In this document: positions 1 through 12,384 of the stretch, piece after piece
Position numbering within the stretch: the stretch's first letter is position 1
How the letters are laid out: each line of letters begins with the position of its first letter
Source: Enchytraeus crypticus
Lineage: Eukaryota; Annelida; Clitellata; Enchytraeida; Enchytraeidae
Direction of reading: 5' to 3'
NCBI GenBank assembly: GCA_905160935.1
Contig: CAJHZI010000204.1
Location: 1,632,001 to 1,696,000 of the forward strand
Length of the DNA: 64,000 nucleotides
Position numbers and translations under genes: made by a program
Notes under the pieces: model-generated
What the model was told of the DNA's origin: nothing
The model's database searches: none
The model's input: only the letters and a program-made list of their open reading frames with translations

Positions 1-2239
1 ACTCTCAATGATTCTACTATCATTCGAAAACCAATTTGTAGAGGAATCTCTCACATGCCAATTCAGTTCAACTGATGCAGAAACTGTAATTGAAAATTTC
101 CTTTACTGATTCTCTACACATTGAATTAGCATACCTTATGGGAAATGTAAGTTTTTACCGCCAGTATATATTCATTCATAATTACTACATTTAAATATAT
201 CCCTATACGATGTTTGGTTTAACGGCATGACCAAGACTATATACTTAGTTGAGAACATATTGTATACTGTCGCATTCATCAAAGAGCACCCACCGATTAG
301 TTAATATAGAAATAAAATAAACATACATGTAAGTGTTATAAAGGCAATGACTTGCCTTTGCAACATTTTAATATAGTTTCAGCCTGCAAAATACAAATAT
401 AGACCTAATTGAATATCTTCTGAATTGGTTCCTAATTTTCCTCCACTGCTTAGCAGCCGCTAATGGCATGCACGCATACGAAGGGTCTATTCTGTAGATT
501 CACGGGCACGTAGAAGACAAAAGAAGTGCAACGGTTTAATCGTGCTGATTTGAAATCATTATGATTTTAGTTTGAGATATTTTCAAGCTCATTTAGCCAT
601 CAAGGTATGTAGTAAGGCGCCATGTAATAGTTAGAATTAGGATGCATGTTATAATTATAGTCCTAATCTAATTAATATAATAAACTCCGAATCCAATTAA
701 TATAGCAATTGTCCTCATCTAATTAATCACATTAATATTATTAATTAGTTATTGTTATCATTATTTTTTTAACATTGAAGTATAAGATAAGGAAGCAGCT
801 TCGATTATGTCGGAGAGTTTTTTCTGTTCCAGTCAACAATCGTTCAGTAGTCGGACAAACTCAGGAAATTCGTTCAGGAAAAACCCGTCGCTCTCTCAGT
901 GAATTATTAATTACCACCGGTAATAACACCACGTAAAGCCGCTAGTCCAAAAATTGTCTTTTTTAAATCTATTTGCGTGAACCGGTTAGAGTTGGGTGAC
1001 AAAGCTATTTGTTTCAGAATCTTCAATTAGTTAATTAATTAATGTTAGACCTAATTAATTAATTAATGTTTTAGCTTCACTAGGTCTATGTACTGGAAAC
1101 GTTATGTGTTGAAAGTTTAGATGATTTAGTTATTTTCTTCAAAGCGAACTTAATATTGTATCACTACAAGTTTATGCTTGATCTAAATTATGCCTCTGTA
1201 TACAGGTAGATTGATAAGTAGTGTAATAAACTAATAATTACGTACTTGCCAATTAACAAGTTGAAAGAAGTTAACTCAAGAGGAATTGCGTCTACAATTT
1301 AGAGGGTTTTTAGCTGTACTTCTTCTACATGAATTTGGATTACTAGTGATGTTCCCAAAATTCAAAGTTAGGCTAGTTAATTTTAGTTAGTTTCCTAAGA
1401 AAGAAAACGTGTAAATAATTTGATATCAAATTATTTCTAAAACACATAACAAAAAATTATTTCGCTAAAAATTGGTAGTAAATAGACGTTCATCCCAAAC
1501 ATTACATGCATAATGCAGTCGTTTATATCAGCATTTCTTATATTGTATATAAAAAATGCACATAATCAACTAACTATGCTAAAATATTCAATTTAAACAT
1601 TTTCCGAAAACAAGCATTTAAAATATTAAGCTTCAACTCTGCAATACTGTTGAGATGCAATAGGCGAGCAAACTCCTTTCTTTAGAAACTATTTTATATT
1701 TTAATACTGCACATTTTTGATTGCAGTCACACTGCATCATATCAATGCATGGCAATTTGAAATGAAGCAAGATATACGATAAAATACAATCTTTAAATCT
1801 TTCCAGTTCGTCGTATTCTTAAACTTTAAATTAGGGCTGATTGAATATTTCCTTGAGAATTTTAAGCATTATTTAGTAAGAACTAACAGAAGTTTATCCT
1901 ACTCACAGGAAATAAAATACTTTTGTCTCACTTCCCCTTTTAAATGTTTAATAAGCGGAGAGAAAGTAGTAACGTGTGACCTATAAGTTGAAATAAAATG
2001 TCGAATTCTACAATTCTCTCTTCCATAGAACGATTCCTCTGACTCCTTTAATAATCTCGCAGGGCACTGTAGAAGATCAGAATTGACGTACATCATCTGT
2101 GTGGAAATAGACCTCTTTCCTAGGCGCTCTGAGTCACCCGTACCGTTACTTTCAGTATTCCACCAGCAAGGCCGCCAGCCTCAAATTAACTAACATCGGT
2201 ATTAAGTAATCTACTCACATGTTAGATTTATATTAGATT
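1..2239. other. No gene recognised
   Basis: AT-rich unique-looking DNA. The only structure I see is (TTAAT)n-like runs at 1023-1070 and a short frame of no known family near 1900-2096. Confidence 0.6.
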
Positions 2240-2440
2240 TACATTTGATTTATAAAGCTGGTAAAGCCAAGGTTAAGGTCAGTTTACTCACTCGAAAGCG
2301 ATGTAGCGACGGATGAGCCCAGGATTTGAACCCCGCGCATACTGATCCATGGTCGAGTATCTTACCGACTTAGAGTAACTTACCGACTTTTTCACTGGCT
2401 GGAGCCACGGCTCCAGCCAGTGGCGAAGTCAGGATTTATG
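2240..2440 (-). repeat. S1 tRNA-derived SINE
   Basis: Reverse reading gives a B box inside GGGGTTCAAATCCTGGGCTC and the body TTTCGAGTGAGTAAACTGAC and AACCTTGGCTTTACCAGCTT. The A-box end carries a short internal duplication (TTACCGACTT twice) beside GGCTGGAGCCGTGGCTCCAG. Confidence 0.85.
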
Positions 2441-2514
2441 TTATATTTACAAGAATTTATGCTATATTTACAATGTCATTTTTTTATTTATTTAGCTTAT
2501 ATATATATATATAT

Positions 2515-2770
2515 ATAATAACACACATTACAGTGAAATGATCAACTATGTTGATATCTATCACTTTTAATACCACATGTTATATCCATTAGACAATTTA
2601 GTCCATTTTCCGTCTTGCCAGTCCAGTGAATGTCCGAGATTTTACTCTCAGATCAGCGGGGTTGGGATTCGAACCCGCGAGAGTTCGATTCACCTCAGGG
2701 TCTGTCATTTAAAACTTCATGACGTTATCTACACCCTTAACCATTGCGCTATTGAGACATTCAAATTTAT
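2515..2770 (-). repeat. S2 tRNA-derived SINE, full length
   Basis: Reverse reading starts GAATGTCTCAATAGCGCAAT (A box), has GCGGGTTCGAATCCCAACCC (B box) and then a shared body: CTGATCTGAGAGTAAAATCT, CGGACATTCACTGGACTGG, CATAGTTGATCATTTCACTG. Long TA repeats follow on its tRNA side. Confidence 0.9.
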
Positions 2771-2804
2771 ATATATATATATATTATATATATATATATA
2801 TATA

Positions 2805-2850
<46 letters not shown>
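2768..2850 (+). repeat. (TA)n microsatellite
   Basis: Nearly pure TA with one ACTGTG interruption, beside the S2 SINE at 2515. Confidence 0.95.
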
Positions 2851-2852
<2 letters not shown>

Positions 2853-3479
2853 GAGTTAGGATTAGGTTAGAGTTCGAGGTAAAATTATGGTTATAATTAC
2901 TAGCAAGGTATGTTTAAATATAACGAATTAAAGTTAAAATGAGTTGCGTTATGGGCGGGCTATATTTATTTTATTCCTTTTATCCGGTTGACAAATCGAT
3001 AACTTACTAGAATTTTGCGTCAGTAGTCTTCCTGGAATCCAATCGCCCAATGCAATTACAGAATCGATTAAACTCAGCGTTGCACCGAAGCTATGGGTCA
3101 TGAAGATACGCGATAGTTGAGAAATTATCGCAAACAATGAAGAGGTTTCAAATTATGTCATTAAGCGCATTCTTATAATTCTGACTTACGCCATAGTTCA
3201 TCCATATGCTTGTGATTACAGGTATCATCTTATTAAGTAATTCATTTTTACTTCACCACTCAGTTTGTGGAAACTATCATATCGAATAAATAAAACTGTA
3301 AAAAAATATACTGCAGCACTAAATACATGATTTTTGGCATAGTGGCATTGTATAAGTTACTAAAATTAATTGTTTCGAAAAGAAACTAGGCCTATTGAGC
3401 CCATTAGTAGAGTAAATTTAAAGTATTTAAATGATTAGGAAACTGGAAGAAGAACTAGATAGTATACTGTACATTCTAA

Positions 3480-3690
3480 GGGTGGAGAGTTTACCAAAAG
3501 AGGTTATAGAGGGTACAATGAAAGGAAAGAAAAGCAGAGGAAAATCGAGATTAGGAATGTTAGATGATTAAGAGATCACTCATATATGAGTGATCTCTTA
3601 ATAAGAGGAAACGGAAGACTGAGAAGAACGGAGGCATTACATGGCATGGACCTGCCAGTAGGCAGTCCATAGAGAGAGAGAGAGAGAGAA
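3480..3690 (+). mobile_element. (GA)n-tailed LINE, 3' fragment with internal palindrome
   Basis: AAGAGGTTATAGAGGGTACA, AGATTAGGAATGTTAGATGA, TGGACCTGCCAGTAGGCAGT and a GA run. At 3568-3601 the normal sequence is replaced by a perfect 34-bp palindrome. Confidence 0.83.
3568..3601. other. Perfect 34-bp palindrome
   Basis: TTAAGAGATCACTCATA followed by its exact inverse, inside a LINE fragment whose other copies lack it. Confidence 0.95.
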
Positions 3691-3919
3691 ATATAAAGTA
3701 TTCTCAAAGAAATAAATTAAAACCATATATAGGCAAAAAGATTAGCTACTTTAAATTTTAAAATTCATTTAAGACTATACAATTTTTTATTTGGAACAAT
3801 AAAAGCATATTATATAATGACTAATATAGTGAGCGCGTAACACTATGTGCTTTAGCTGGATTTGTCGATGTTTTAAATCACTTAGTAGAATCTGCTATCA
3901 CTATCAGTAAGAATCCATA

Positions 3920-3966
<47 letters not shown>

Positions 3967-3990
3967 TCTCTCTCCCTCTTTCCTACTCTC

Positions 3991-4021
<31 letters not shown>

Positions 4022-4104
4022 TTATATATATATATATATATAATGTACATGTATATATAGGCCTATATATATATATATATATATAATGTACATGTATATA
4101 TAGG

Positions 4105-4152
<48 letters not shown>
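3920..4152 (+). repeat. (CT)n then (TA)n microsatellite
   Basis: CT repeats 3920-4021, then TA repeats that contain TAATGTACATGTATATATAG twice (4040 and 4085). Confidence 0.95.
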
Positions 4153-4155
<3 letters not shown>

Positions 4156-4550
4156 CTATGATTTGAATATGATGATGATGATAATGATACCCGAAAATGG
4201 TGTCTTGGGTATACATAAATTATGGTTTAAACTAAAAAAATGAAGTTTAATTTATTTGTTCAACATGAGTTTCATCATTCAAATTTTAGCTAATATGATA
4301 TTAAAGGGATAATGAGTGAAAATGTAATATGAAAGAAAGCATAAGGAGAAATTGTCTCAGATGTCTGCTGATTTTCTCATAGTTAATTCACTGTTGAATT
4401 AAAATCCTGAATATGTCCAGAGATGAATGATTCCTCCGAGTGATATTTCTCACGACGATTGAGTTGTAGAGAAATGAAAAAGGCCAGATGAGTAGATCAA
4501 TGGTGATTCAGTTTTCATCCTTTGTCCTTAACCAAAATGTGAATAAACCC

Positions 4551-4800
4551 TTGATGGTGTTGTGATGGACGAAACTCTCCTGACGTTGTAATGGAGGGAG
4601 TGCCCTTAAAGTTGTTATGGACGAAATGACCTTGACCTTGTAATGGAGGGTGCCCTTAAAGTTGTTATGGACGAAATGACCTTGACCTTGAGATGGAGGA
4701 AGTGCCCTTGATGTTGTTATGAACGAAATGGCCTTGGTGTTGTTATGGACGAAACTCTCCTGACGTTGTGATGGACGAAGTGCACTTGTTGTTGTGTGAA
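4551..4800 (+). repeat. Imperfect minisatellite, ~30-55 bp units
   Basis: Repeats of TTGTTATGGACGAAATGACC, TTGACCTTGTAATGGAGG and GTGCCCTTAAAG in changing order; about six units. Confidence 0.85.
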
Positions 4801-5064
4801 GAATCCAAGAGCATCCTGAACCACTCTAAATGGTAGAGTTTATGATAAAGTAAATATCTTATTTAACTTTATTAAATCAAATTCTATTACATCTCTAATG
4901 TTGCACTCTTGTCAAAGCAAAGTGCCACGAGAAAGCGAGTCCTCTCGATCCAGGGCCGCACTCTCTGCTCGCTAGGCTAGTTATTATCTCCTCTCATCAC
5001 ATGAAGCGAACAAAGGTCCTTGACTAAACGACAATGCTCTAACTAAATTAGGCCTTGTTATGTT

Positions 5065-5069
<5 letters not shown>

Positions 5070-5106
<37 letters not shown>

Positions 5107-5226
5107 TACATCATTTTATTTTTATTTCTCTCTCTCTATCTATCTATCTACCTATCTATCTTTCTTCTATAAGAAAGATAGAGAGAAAATTTATCTCTCT
5201 CTTTCTCTTAATAAACCTCTCTATCA

Positions 5227-5264
<38 letters not shown>

Positions 5265-5281
5265 CCGGGGGGGGGGGGGGT
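5070..5281 (+). repeat. (TA)n, (CT)n and poly-G tract
   Basis: TA repeats, then (TCTA)n and (CT)n, ending in a run of 14 or more G at 5265-5280. Open frames over this stretch are low-complexity artefacts. Confidence 0.93.
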
Positions 5282-5525
5282 TCACTTTACCGCTATATTT
5301 TTCTCAGGTTGATTTACTTTATATTATGGTAATGAAATAGAGCTTCATCATGTTTTCCAATATTGCTTAACTTACATATAAAAGATTCTAATTTTTTTCC
5401 ATTAGTCTGTGGCAAGATTTGCAATGCACCGCAGCCACTGCATATCATTTTGACTAGTCAGTGTATACCGTAAACATCGTAGCATAGATTGAAATCTCGA
5501 TAATTTAGAAGACTACATGTATCTA

Positions 5526-5740
5526 TACAGGGTTGATCAATGAGTAGCGAGACTAGAAGACAACACAATAAATATGTATTAAAATTGTTTCATAGTTTTA
5601 CAAAATAATCTCCTCGAAGCTCAACACATTTTTCTCATTGACGTTCAGGTGCATTAACACCGTCAAAGAAGAATTTTTCACAGAGGCCAGCTCCACGATT
5701 CAATCATAGAGACTCCACGAATAAATCATGGACTCCATCA
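5526..5740 (-). mobile_element. mariner-like transposon, 3' remnant
   Basis: Starts TACAGGGTTGATCAATGAGT after a TA. The reverse strand reads EKFFFDGVNAPERQ, a stop where Trp is expected, then EKCVELRGDYFVKL and a stop: the mariner transposase C-terminus (FxxGIxxLxxRWxKCIxxxGDYxEK). The rest of the transposase is not present. Confidence 0.75.
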
Positions 5741-6069
5741 TTCATTATTTCCGGCTCCTTGATGGCTATACAAGAAATACAACGACATAACCAAAGAAAT
5801 ATTTATATTACAATGTACTAATTTATTAAAGTATTTTCCACAGTTTACTTATTAAAAAGCATTAGAAAAATTTATAACAGAAGCGCAAATAGTGGATCCT
5901 CTCAACGTATATTAATCAAATAACTTTTTTACCAAGTTAGTAAAAAATTAATATAAGTAGAACGATTAACTTTGAAGCCAAATTGATAATGATCAGCAAG
6001 AGTGTATACGTTCTTATCTCACTCAAGAATATATTTTCCAAAATTGTAGCTATCGAGTTCGGTAAAGTG

Positions 6070-6190
6070 ATAGCCATACAATTGCTACCGGTAGCATGCT
6101 AGCAAGACTGTAGTTGTTTTAATGCTGATCAATAGGTGTAGGATTCAAATCCAGTGCTCGTCCAATTATTGTCATTCTTTCGAAACTGAA
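6070..6190 (+). repeat. S1 SINE, degenerate
   Basis: TGCTGATCAATAGGTGTAGG, ATTCAAATCCAGTGCTCGTC and TCTTTCGAAACTGAAA line up with the S1 body but with many changes. Confidence 0.6.
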
Positions 6191-6627
6191 AAAGAAACCA
6201 CACAAGTCCTTACCACATATTTAAATTTTTTTCTCTAATGTCTCATTTATGCTATGAATGCTATTTATTCTCTTTAATCACCACTGGTATGCTACTAGTC
6301 ATTGTATTGCCTCCCTCTCCGTGCACGATTGATTCGATTAGCATTTATTATATCATCGACGACTAAAGGCCAAATTCTGTAATGAATTTGCATTCCAATC
6401 TCCGAATCATCGGCTGGATGAATGGCGGAATACTGCATTTATCGCTGGCACCGAAGTATTTATTGAAGTCGTAACTAGTTGGACCAGTCTATAGACCGAC
6501 AGGACTGCGCATTGCTTGATCGAGGAAGAGCAATTTCCTTGTATAAGCAATCCCGGGACGGTGGTTATACATTCACAATCATAGCTTTATGTTGGTAGCA
6601 GCTGCACGGGATAACAAAGAGAACCTC

Positions 6628-6965
6628 ATCAAGAAAGAGAGCATTACTGAATCAAGAGAGCACAGCATTAGTTAATCAAGAGAGTACAGCATTATTGAAT
6701 AAAGAGTGTAAAGCATTACTTAATCAAGAGAGTAAAGCATTACTTAATCAAGAGAGTAAAACATTACTTAATCAAGAGAGTAAAGCATTACTTAATCAAG
6801 AGAGTAAAGCATTACTGAATCAAGATTGTACAACATTACTGAATCAAGTGTGTACAACATTACGCAATTAAGAGTGTAGAGCATTACTAAATCAAGAGAG
6901 TACAACACTAATAAATCGAGTGAGTACAACATCATTGAATCAATTACAACAAAATTACTGAAATT
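6628..6965 (+). repeat. 24-bp minisatellite, ~14 units
   Basis: Unit TCAAGAGAGTAAAGCATTAC plus TTAA. The central units are nearly identical, the outer ones diverged. Confidence 0.92.
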
Positions 6966-7025
6966 AGAGTGTACAACGAGAATGAATAAAATAATATAAG
7001 ATTTGTAACCAACCTCTCAGATTTT

Positions 7026-7047
7026 TGTAAGTTTTATAAAACTTACA
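7026..7047. other. 22-bp AT-rich palindrome
   Basis: TGTAAGTTTTA and its exact inverse. Unexplained; may be chance in AT-rich DNA. Confidence 0.8.
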
Positions 7048-7381
7048 GGAGTGTAGCATCTATCATGCTCACATTGTTTTCTGATTGGGTCGAAATCACA
7101 AAACTGAGAGATTACTAATCAGATAGCTCTCTATAAGGCACTGAAGACTCTATCATGCGCGTAAAATGCGAGATAAACTAACCCTTTAAACTTTACGTGT
7201 AGCGTCGTCTGTTTTAAAAAAGCTAAGCAGTAGATTAACTAATTGTAAGAAGCACTTGCTGAGAGTGTAATAAAACTTAAGCTCGACGCTTAAGCAACTT
7301 CATTCTTGAGTTGTGCAATAATGTATGCAATGAATTATGTATATGGCGAATGCATTAGTTCAATCATATTATTATTATTTA

Positions 7382-7456
7382 CTTATTAAGCACAAACTGA
7401 GGAAGGCAACGGGAAACCACATCAGAAGCCATACTTTTCCCAAGCTATAGGCTACA
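7382..7456 (+). repeat. S3 SINE, left part, interrupted by RTE LINE
   Basis: ACTGAGGAAGGCAACGGGAA then CCTCAGAAGCCATA-type sequence is the core of the S3 family. The element resumes at 9317 after the LINE with GGCTACATAAGGAGTGGATA. Confidence 0.88.
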
Positions 7457-9316
7457 TCATCATCATCATCATCTTCCCTTAAATCCCAGTTTAACCAGGG
7501 TCGGGATACGAATAGACTTTCTCCAGTCGCCCCTGTCCCACACCACATCATCAGTCAATCCCCTATTCTTCATGTCCTTCTTAATTACCGCATCCCAAGT
7601 CAATTGTGGTCTACCTCTCCCAAGCTTAACATCCAGTTCTTCCCTCCAAACTCTCTTTACTACATCCTCATCTGCCTTTCTCACAGTATGCCCATACCAT
7701 CTCAATCTCGACTGAGCCAACCTATCCCCGATCCCCTCAACATTCAAATGCATCCTCACATATTCATTTTCCATTCTGTCCTTCCTAGTTCTTCCACACA
7801 TTAGACGCAACATTGTCATTTCTGCCACATGCAAACTCTGCAAATGTTCCCTTTTTAGTGCCCAACATTCCGAACCATACATCATTACTGGCCTTACCAC
7901 AGAACTATAAAATTTGCATTTCAGTCTTAGTGGGATTCTTCTATCACACAACACTCCTCTAGCAGCCCTCCACTTTGCCCATCCAGCCTGAATCCTGCTA
8001 GCAACCTCCTTTTCCAACTCTCCAGTATCCTCTATTACAGATCTCAAATACTTAAAATCTGTTACCTTCTTTAGCTCCACACCATGACTTATTACTCTAG
8101 CTCCGTTTATCATCTCACTCTTCCATCTACTCTCTAAATTATCCGTTTTTTTCTTATTTACTCTCAGTCCTTTACTTTCCAGTGCCTCTCTCACGTTTTC
8201 CAACATCTCACTTTCTCCACAGTGTCTCCTACTATCACCAGATCATCTGCAAATAGCATGCAACATGGGGCCTCCTTAATAACTCCCTTAAGCAACTCAT
8301 CCATATTCAATATAAACAAATATGGACTTAGGGCTGATCCTTGATGTACCTCGATCTTCACATCAAAACTCTTAGATTGTCCACTCTCCACTCTCACACT
8401 AGTCTTCACCCTGCTGTACATATCTTTGATTAACTCAACATACCTTCTGTTCACTTTCCTCTTCTTCAAAACTTCCCACACCATTTCTCTCGAAACCCTA
8501 TCATAGGCCTTTTCGAGATCCACAAATACCATCTGTATCTTCTTCCTCTCACTCCTTTTCTTCTCCATCAATGGCCTCAACATAAAGATCGGCTCTGTTG
8601 TCGACCTTCCAGGCATAAACCCAAACTGGTTGCCCTTAATGTTTGTTGAACCTCTCAACCTACTCTCCACTACTCTCTCCCATAGCTTCATTGTATGACT
8701 CAACAGCTTAATACCTCTATAATTTTTACATTCCTGGATGTCCCCTTTACCCTTAAATACCGGCACTAAACAACTCAACCTCCACTCTTCTGGCATTCTG
8801 TCCCCCCATAACATCTTGTCAAACAAGCACCTCAACCACTCCACCGCTCCCAAACCTAAAATCTTCCACACTTCCACCGGAATTCCATCCCACCCCACAG
8901 CTTTACCCGTATGCATTTTCTTTAATGCCCTCTCAACCTCTTCAACTGTAGCATTCTGTACTTCCAAATCCTCGAATCCTTCGCTACCTACATCTTCTTC
9001 AAGGCATTCACTAACCCACTCATTTAACAAATTACAAAAATACTCTCCCCAACGTTCAACAATCTCTCCATCTTCTGTTAATACTTTCCCATTATTTTCC
9101 TTTATACATTTCACACTGCCCATATCCCGTCTTTGCTTCTCCCTTTGCCTAGCTACTTGATAAATCTCCTTTTCGCCATCTTTGCTATCTAATTTATGAT
9201 AAAAATCATCATATTTTCTGACCCTTGCCTCTGCCACCACTCCCTTTGCCTTCTTATTCAACTCCTTATAGTTCTCCCTTACTTCTTCTGTCCTACCATC
9301 CCTCCACTCCTTATGT
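7457..9316 (-). mobile_element. RTE-type non-LTR retrotransposon (LINE), 5' truncated
   Basis: The minus strand encodes a reverse transcriptase: FGFMPGRSTTEPI, VDLEKAYDRV (motif A), HQGSALSPYLFILNMDEL (motif B), MLFADDLVIVGD (catalytic FADD, motif C), then KVTDFKYLRS and a C-terminus with RWYGHTVRKADEDVVKRVW and GRGRPQLTWDAVIKKDMKNR. This layout fits the RTE clade. The apurinic endonuclease is absent: the copy begins just before EWRDGRTEEVRENYKE. One missing base near 8200 splits the frame in two (8191-9261 and 7469-8206). The 3' end is a (GAT)n run. Direct repeats AGCTATAGGCTACA at 7443-7456 and 9317-9330 flank it, so it jumped into an S3 SINE. Few breaks and a clean duplication suggest a young insertion. 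Confidence 0.93.
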
Positions 9317-9340
9317 AGCTATAGGCTACATAAGGAGTGG
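9304..9340. other. Palindrome at RTE LINE 5' junction
   Basis: CCACTCCTTATGTAGC, five spacer bases, GCTACATAAGGAGTGG: 16-bp perfect arms spanning the border of LINE and target SINE. Confidence 0.95.
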
Positions 9341-9480
9341 ATAAGGCATAAACTTGGTGAAGGCATTAACTTGTTGATCTAAGGAGTGCTCTATGGAGCA
9401 AGAAAGCCAACTTTGAGTATGAATATGTACCTTGAACCTGCCACTTAGCAGTGCACTGAAGAGAGAGACGAGAGAGAAGT
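9317..9480 (+). repeat. S3 SINE, right part, with (GA)n tail
   Basis: It continues the element split by the LINE: ATAAGGCATA, GGAGTGCTCTATGGAGC, GAGTATGAATATGTACC, CCTGCCACTTAGCAGTGCAC and a GA-rich tail. Confidence 0.88.
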
Positions 9481-9944
9481 AGTATAGATTATTTTTTGTT
9501 TATGTTCTACATCATCAGAAAGTTGTTACATTTGCATTTATTATATTATCCGCTACATATAACTTAGTTGATTGTCTTACTCTACTGAACCTGTGGCGCT
9601 TGCTTCAAATACTGCTGCCATATTGTTCCGTCATCGTACGACAATCCAGACCATAAATATCAAACGATTTTCGCGAACGAAGCAACAGTCGCCGTATCCC
9701 TTAATGTCACTGTGGTTAAGCGCATCAAACTCGCTGCGCATGTCTTACGTCAGTCAGCAATGCTTCGTGGTTTGTACTGATGTTCCGTGTTTCTTTCCTC
9801 TAACCATGCTACCGGTTCAAGCAGTGACATTGAATGCTACTTAAACCATAGCAGGAATAAAAAGAAGAAGAAGAAGTACGACATGGACTTAATATTTTAC
9901 TCACACAAACACACCCACACCCACAAATATAAATAGGTACTATA

Positions 9945-9990
9945 AATATGTATATATATATGTATGTATAATTGTATGTATATATACATG

Positions 9991-10025
<35 letters not shown>

Positions 10026-10026
10026 C
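9945..10026 (+). repeat. (TA)n microsatellite
   Basis: TATG and TA repeats before the LINE scrap at 10040. Confidence 0.9.
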
Positions 10027-10039
10027 TATGGTAATGGTA

Positions 10040-10145
10040 TATTATAAGGAATGTTATAGATGATTTAAAGATTCACTCGTTTGTGGACATGAAGGAGAAA
10101 ACGGAATAGATGAGTGGAGGCGTTAGTGTCAATTATCTACCCATA
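10040..10145 (+). mobile_element. (GA)n-tailed LINE scrap
   Basis: AAGGAATGTTATAGATGATT, TAAAGATTCACTCGTTTGTG, GATGAGTGGAGGCGTTAGTG keep the family order; the GA tail is gone. Confidence 0.7.
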
Positions 10146-10377
10146 GGGTTTTTCAGCGACAAGGAGTTCGCTGGATTTTATTTCTATACCATTCAAAATC
10201 CATTTCTTTAACGACTGAGCCGTTCCCACATGCTATATGGTTGTACATGTATGATAGTATGCTAGTGAACGTTTATAACATTTGAAGAACAATCTTTATG
10301 CTTCAATTTTCACAGAACCATTAGAGCAGCAGCCTATAGATGCGCTATTGTTACACTCTGTAAGAGCCCACATGTAT

Positions 10378-10675
10378 GAATTCGAGAGACCTGCACAAAA
10401 ATGTGTGTATATCTCTTATTACTAGTACTACAAGCTTCAGGTTATACTATCTGTATGGAGATGTGTGTAGATCTCTTATTACTAGTACTATTAGCTACAG
10501 GTTATACTACCTAGAGATGTGTGTAGGTAGTATAACATGTAATACTAGCTACAGGTGAGCTAAGATGTGTGTAGATAATATAACCTGTAATGTTGGCTAC
10601 ATGTTATAGTATCTGCATACAGAGATGTGTGTAGATAGAATATCCTGTAATAACAGCTACAGGTGAGCTGCGGAC
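10378..10675 (+). repeat. Minisatellite, ~55-60 bp units
   Basis: Repeats of GATGTGTGTAGATA, then ATATAACCTGTAATACTAGC and TACAGGTTATACTA, some units partly inverted (GTTATACT and AGTATAAC). About five units. Confidence 0.8.
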
Positions 10676-11007
10676 AGTTCCGAGTAGTAGCTTAGATTTT
10701 TTACATTCCAGTCTAATAAAGAGCTTGATACTGAATTTTATAATCGTAGGCATATTTCATTGAGTTTAGAATGAATTAGGCGAATTTTGTATTTAAAGAA
10801 TGCTCAAAATAGCAACAATTCGTTATTCAAATGTCAGCACTATATGTAGACTATATATTACAGTGAAAATGAAACAAAGAGAATTCAGGTTAACTTCAAT
10901 AAAAATAATAATTTAAATGAGTTGTTGCATATTTAATTTGATATTGTATAAATCAATCATATTGCTGCATCACGAATGTATTGCATGGATATACATTGTA
11001 TATCCAT

Positions 11008-11211
11008 TATAGAACTGAGGAAGCAACAAGAAACCACCTCAGAAGCCATATTATTCCAAAGCTAATGGCTAAATTAAGGTGTGGATAAGACATAGCCATT
11101 TGTGAAGGGATTAATTCGTTAAACGATGGTGTGCTGCTTATGGAGCGTGAAAAGCATCATGTGAGTAGGAATATGTATGTTGGACCTGCCTCTTGGCCGA
11201 ACACTAGAGAA

Positions 11212-11255
<44 letters not shown>
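11008..11255 (+). repeat. S3 SINE copy with (GA)n tail
   Basis: It starts AACTGAGGAAGCAACAAGAA, holds CCACCTCAGAAGCCATATTA and ATGTGAGTAGGAATATG, and ends in a run of GAGA. A second GA run at 11389-11453 follows about 130 bases later. Confidence 0.85.
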
Positions 11256-11387
11256 TACAGATTCAGAATATTTAATTCAGTGCATGCCAGTAGCATACAG
11301 ACAGCGCATCTTGACACTATATTCTCCTACAATTCTTATACTAATTAAGTCACATATTCTAATTAGATTTGATTCTTTAAAAATGAC

Positions 11388-11388
<1 letters not shown>

Positions 11389-11425
<37 letters not shown>

Positions 11426-11453
11426 GGTGAGAGAGCAAGAGAGAGAGAGAGAT
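11389..11453 (+). repeat. (GA)n microsatellite
   Basis: GA repeats shortly after the GA tail of the S3 SINE at 11008-11255. Confidence 0.93.
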
Positions 11454-11744
11454 CAGGCGTATGATATCCTAACTAGCAATGAAAGGAAAGTAAAAATAAC
11501 AGACGAATAAATTTCTTTGCAAACGTTATTGTTTGAGATCAACTCAATATAAATATATTTTCTTATATTATATAAGAAATTATATTACTTATGACTTATT
11601 TACATTAACTAGAGTAATTATTAATATTATTCCTAACAAATAATTTTCATAATTTCCAATAAATACAACAAATAAAGCATGACAAATTCTTCGACTGACG
11701 GATCAAATAATTATTTGATTACACAGTAAGAGTTTATATACCTT

Positions 11745-11872
11745 GAGATACACGTTATATATCGCGGATCAGTATGTGCGGGTTTCAAATCTTGTGCTCG
11801 TCCGTCACTTAACATCGCTTTCGAGTGAGGAAACTGACGCTAACATTAGCTTTACCAGCTTTTTATACGAAA
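11745..11872 (+). repeat. S1 tRNA-derived SINE
   Basis: GCGGATCAGTATGTGCGGGT, TTCAAATCTTGTGCTCGTCC, CGCTTTCGAGTGAGGAAACT, then TAGCTTTACCAGCTTTTTA; the tRNA-like 5' end is lost. Confidence 0.85.
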
Positions 11873-12384
11873 TTATTTGACTGACAAACCAATTAGGTAT
11901 AAGAAATTATTGATTGTTCTGGATTCAACTTTCTCGTATGGTACAAGGTGTATTTACAGCAATTGTAGGCAATAAATACGATACAGAAAACTGTAATAGG
12001 TGTTAGTACTTTAGTTATTGGCCATATTACGAGAGCATATAATAGCAAATAAGCAATTACGCTACACGAGGCTACGCTTTGTCATCCTCTCCGCTATATT
12101 ACACGTCACAGTCAGCCAATAAAGTATGAATCTGTTCACTAATTTGTGGGTTGACATAGACTGTCATGAAGCTTAGATGCCTTGAAACGTTTTTGTCTTA
12201 TTCTGTTACGGCAATGCTCTCATAAATATTCATATGTAGATTCGACCTCATGTACTTTTCTTTACCTGGCAGGCCTTCTGAGAACTCGATTAATATTAGC
12301 ATATAATACGAGGCTTCCTATGTGAATCCGGGACACTGAAGATAGACCAATCGTAAACTACATGTGTTGTACCAGGCGACTAGG

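Noticed and set aside
8738-9160. 140-codon plus-strand frame over the LINE
   Set aside because: Antisense shadow of the reverse transcriptase; Pro/Ser-rich and without homology.
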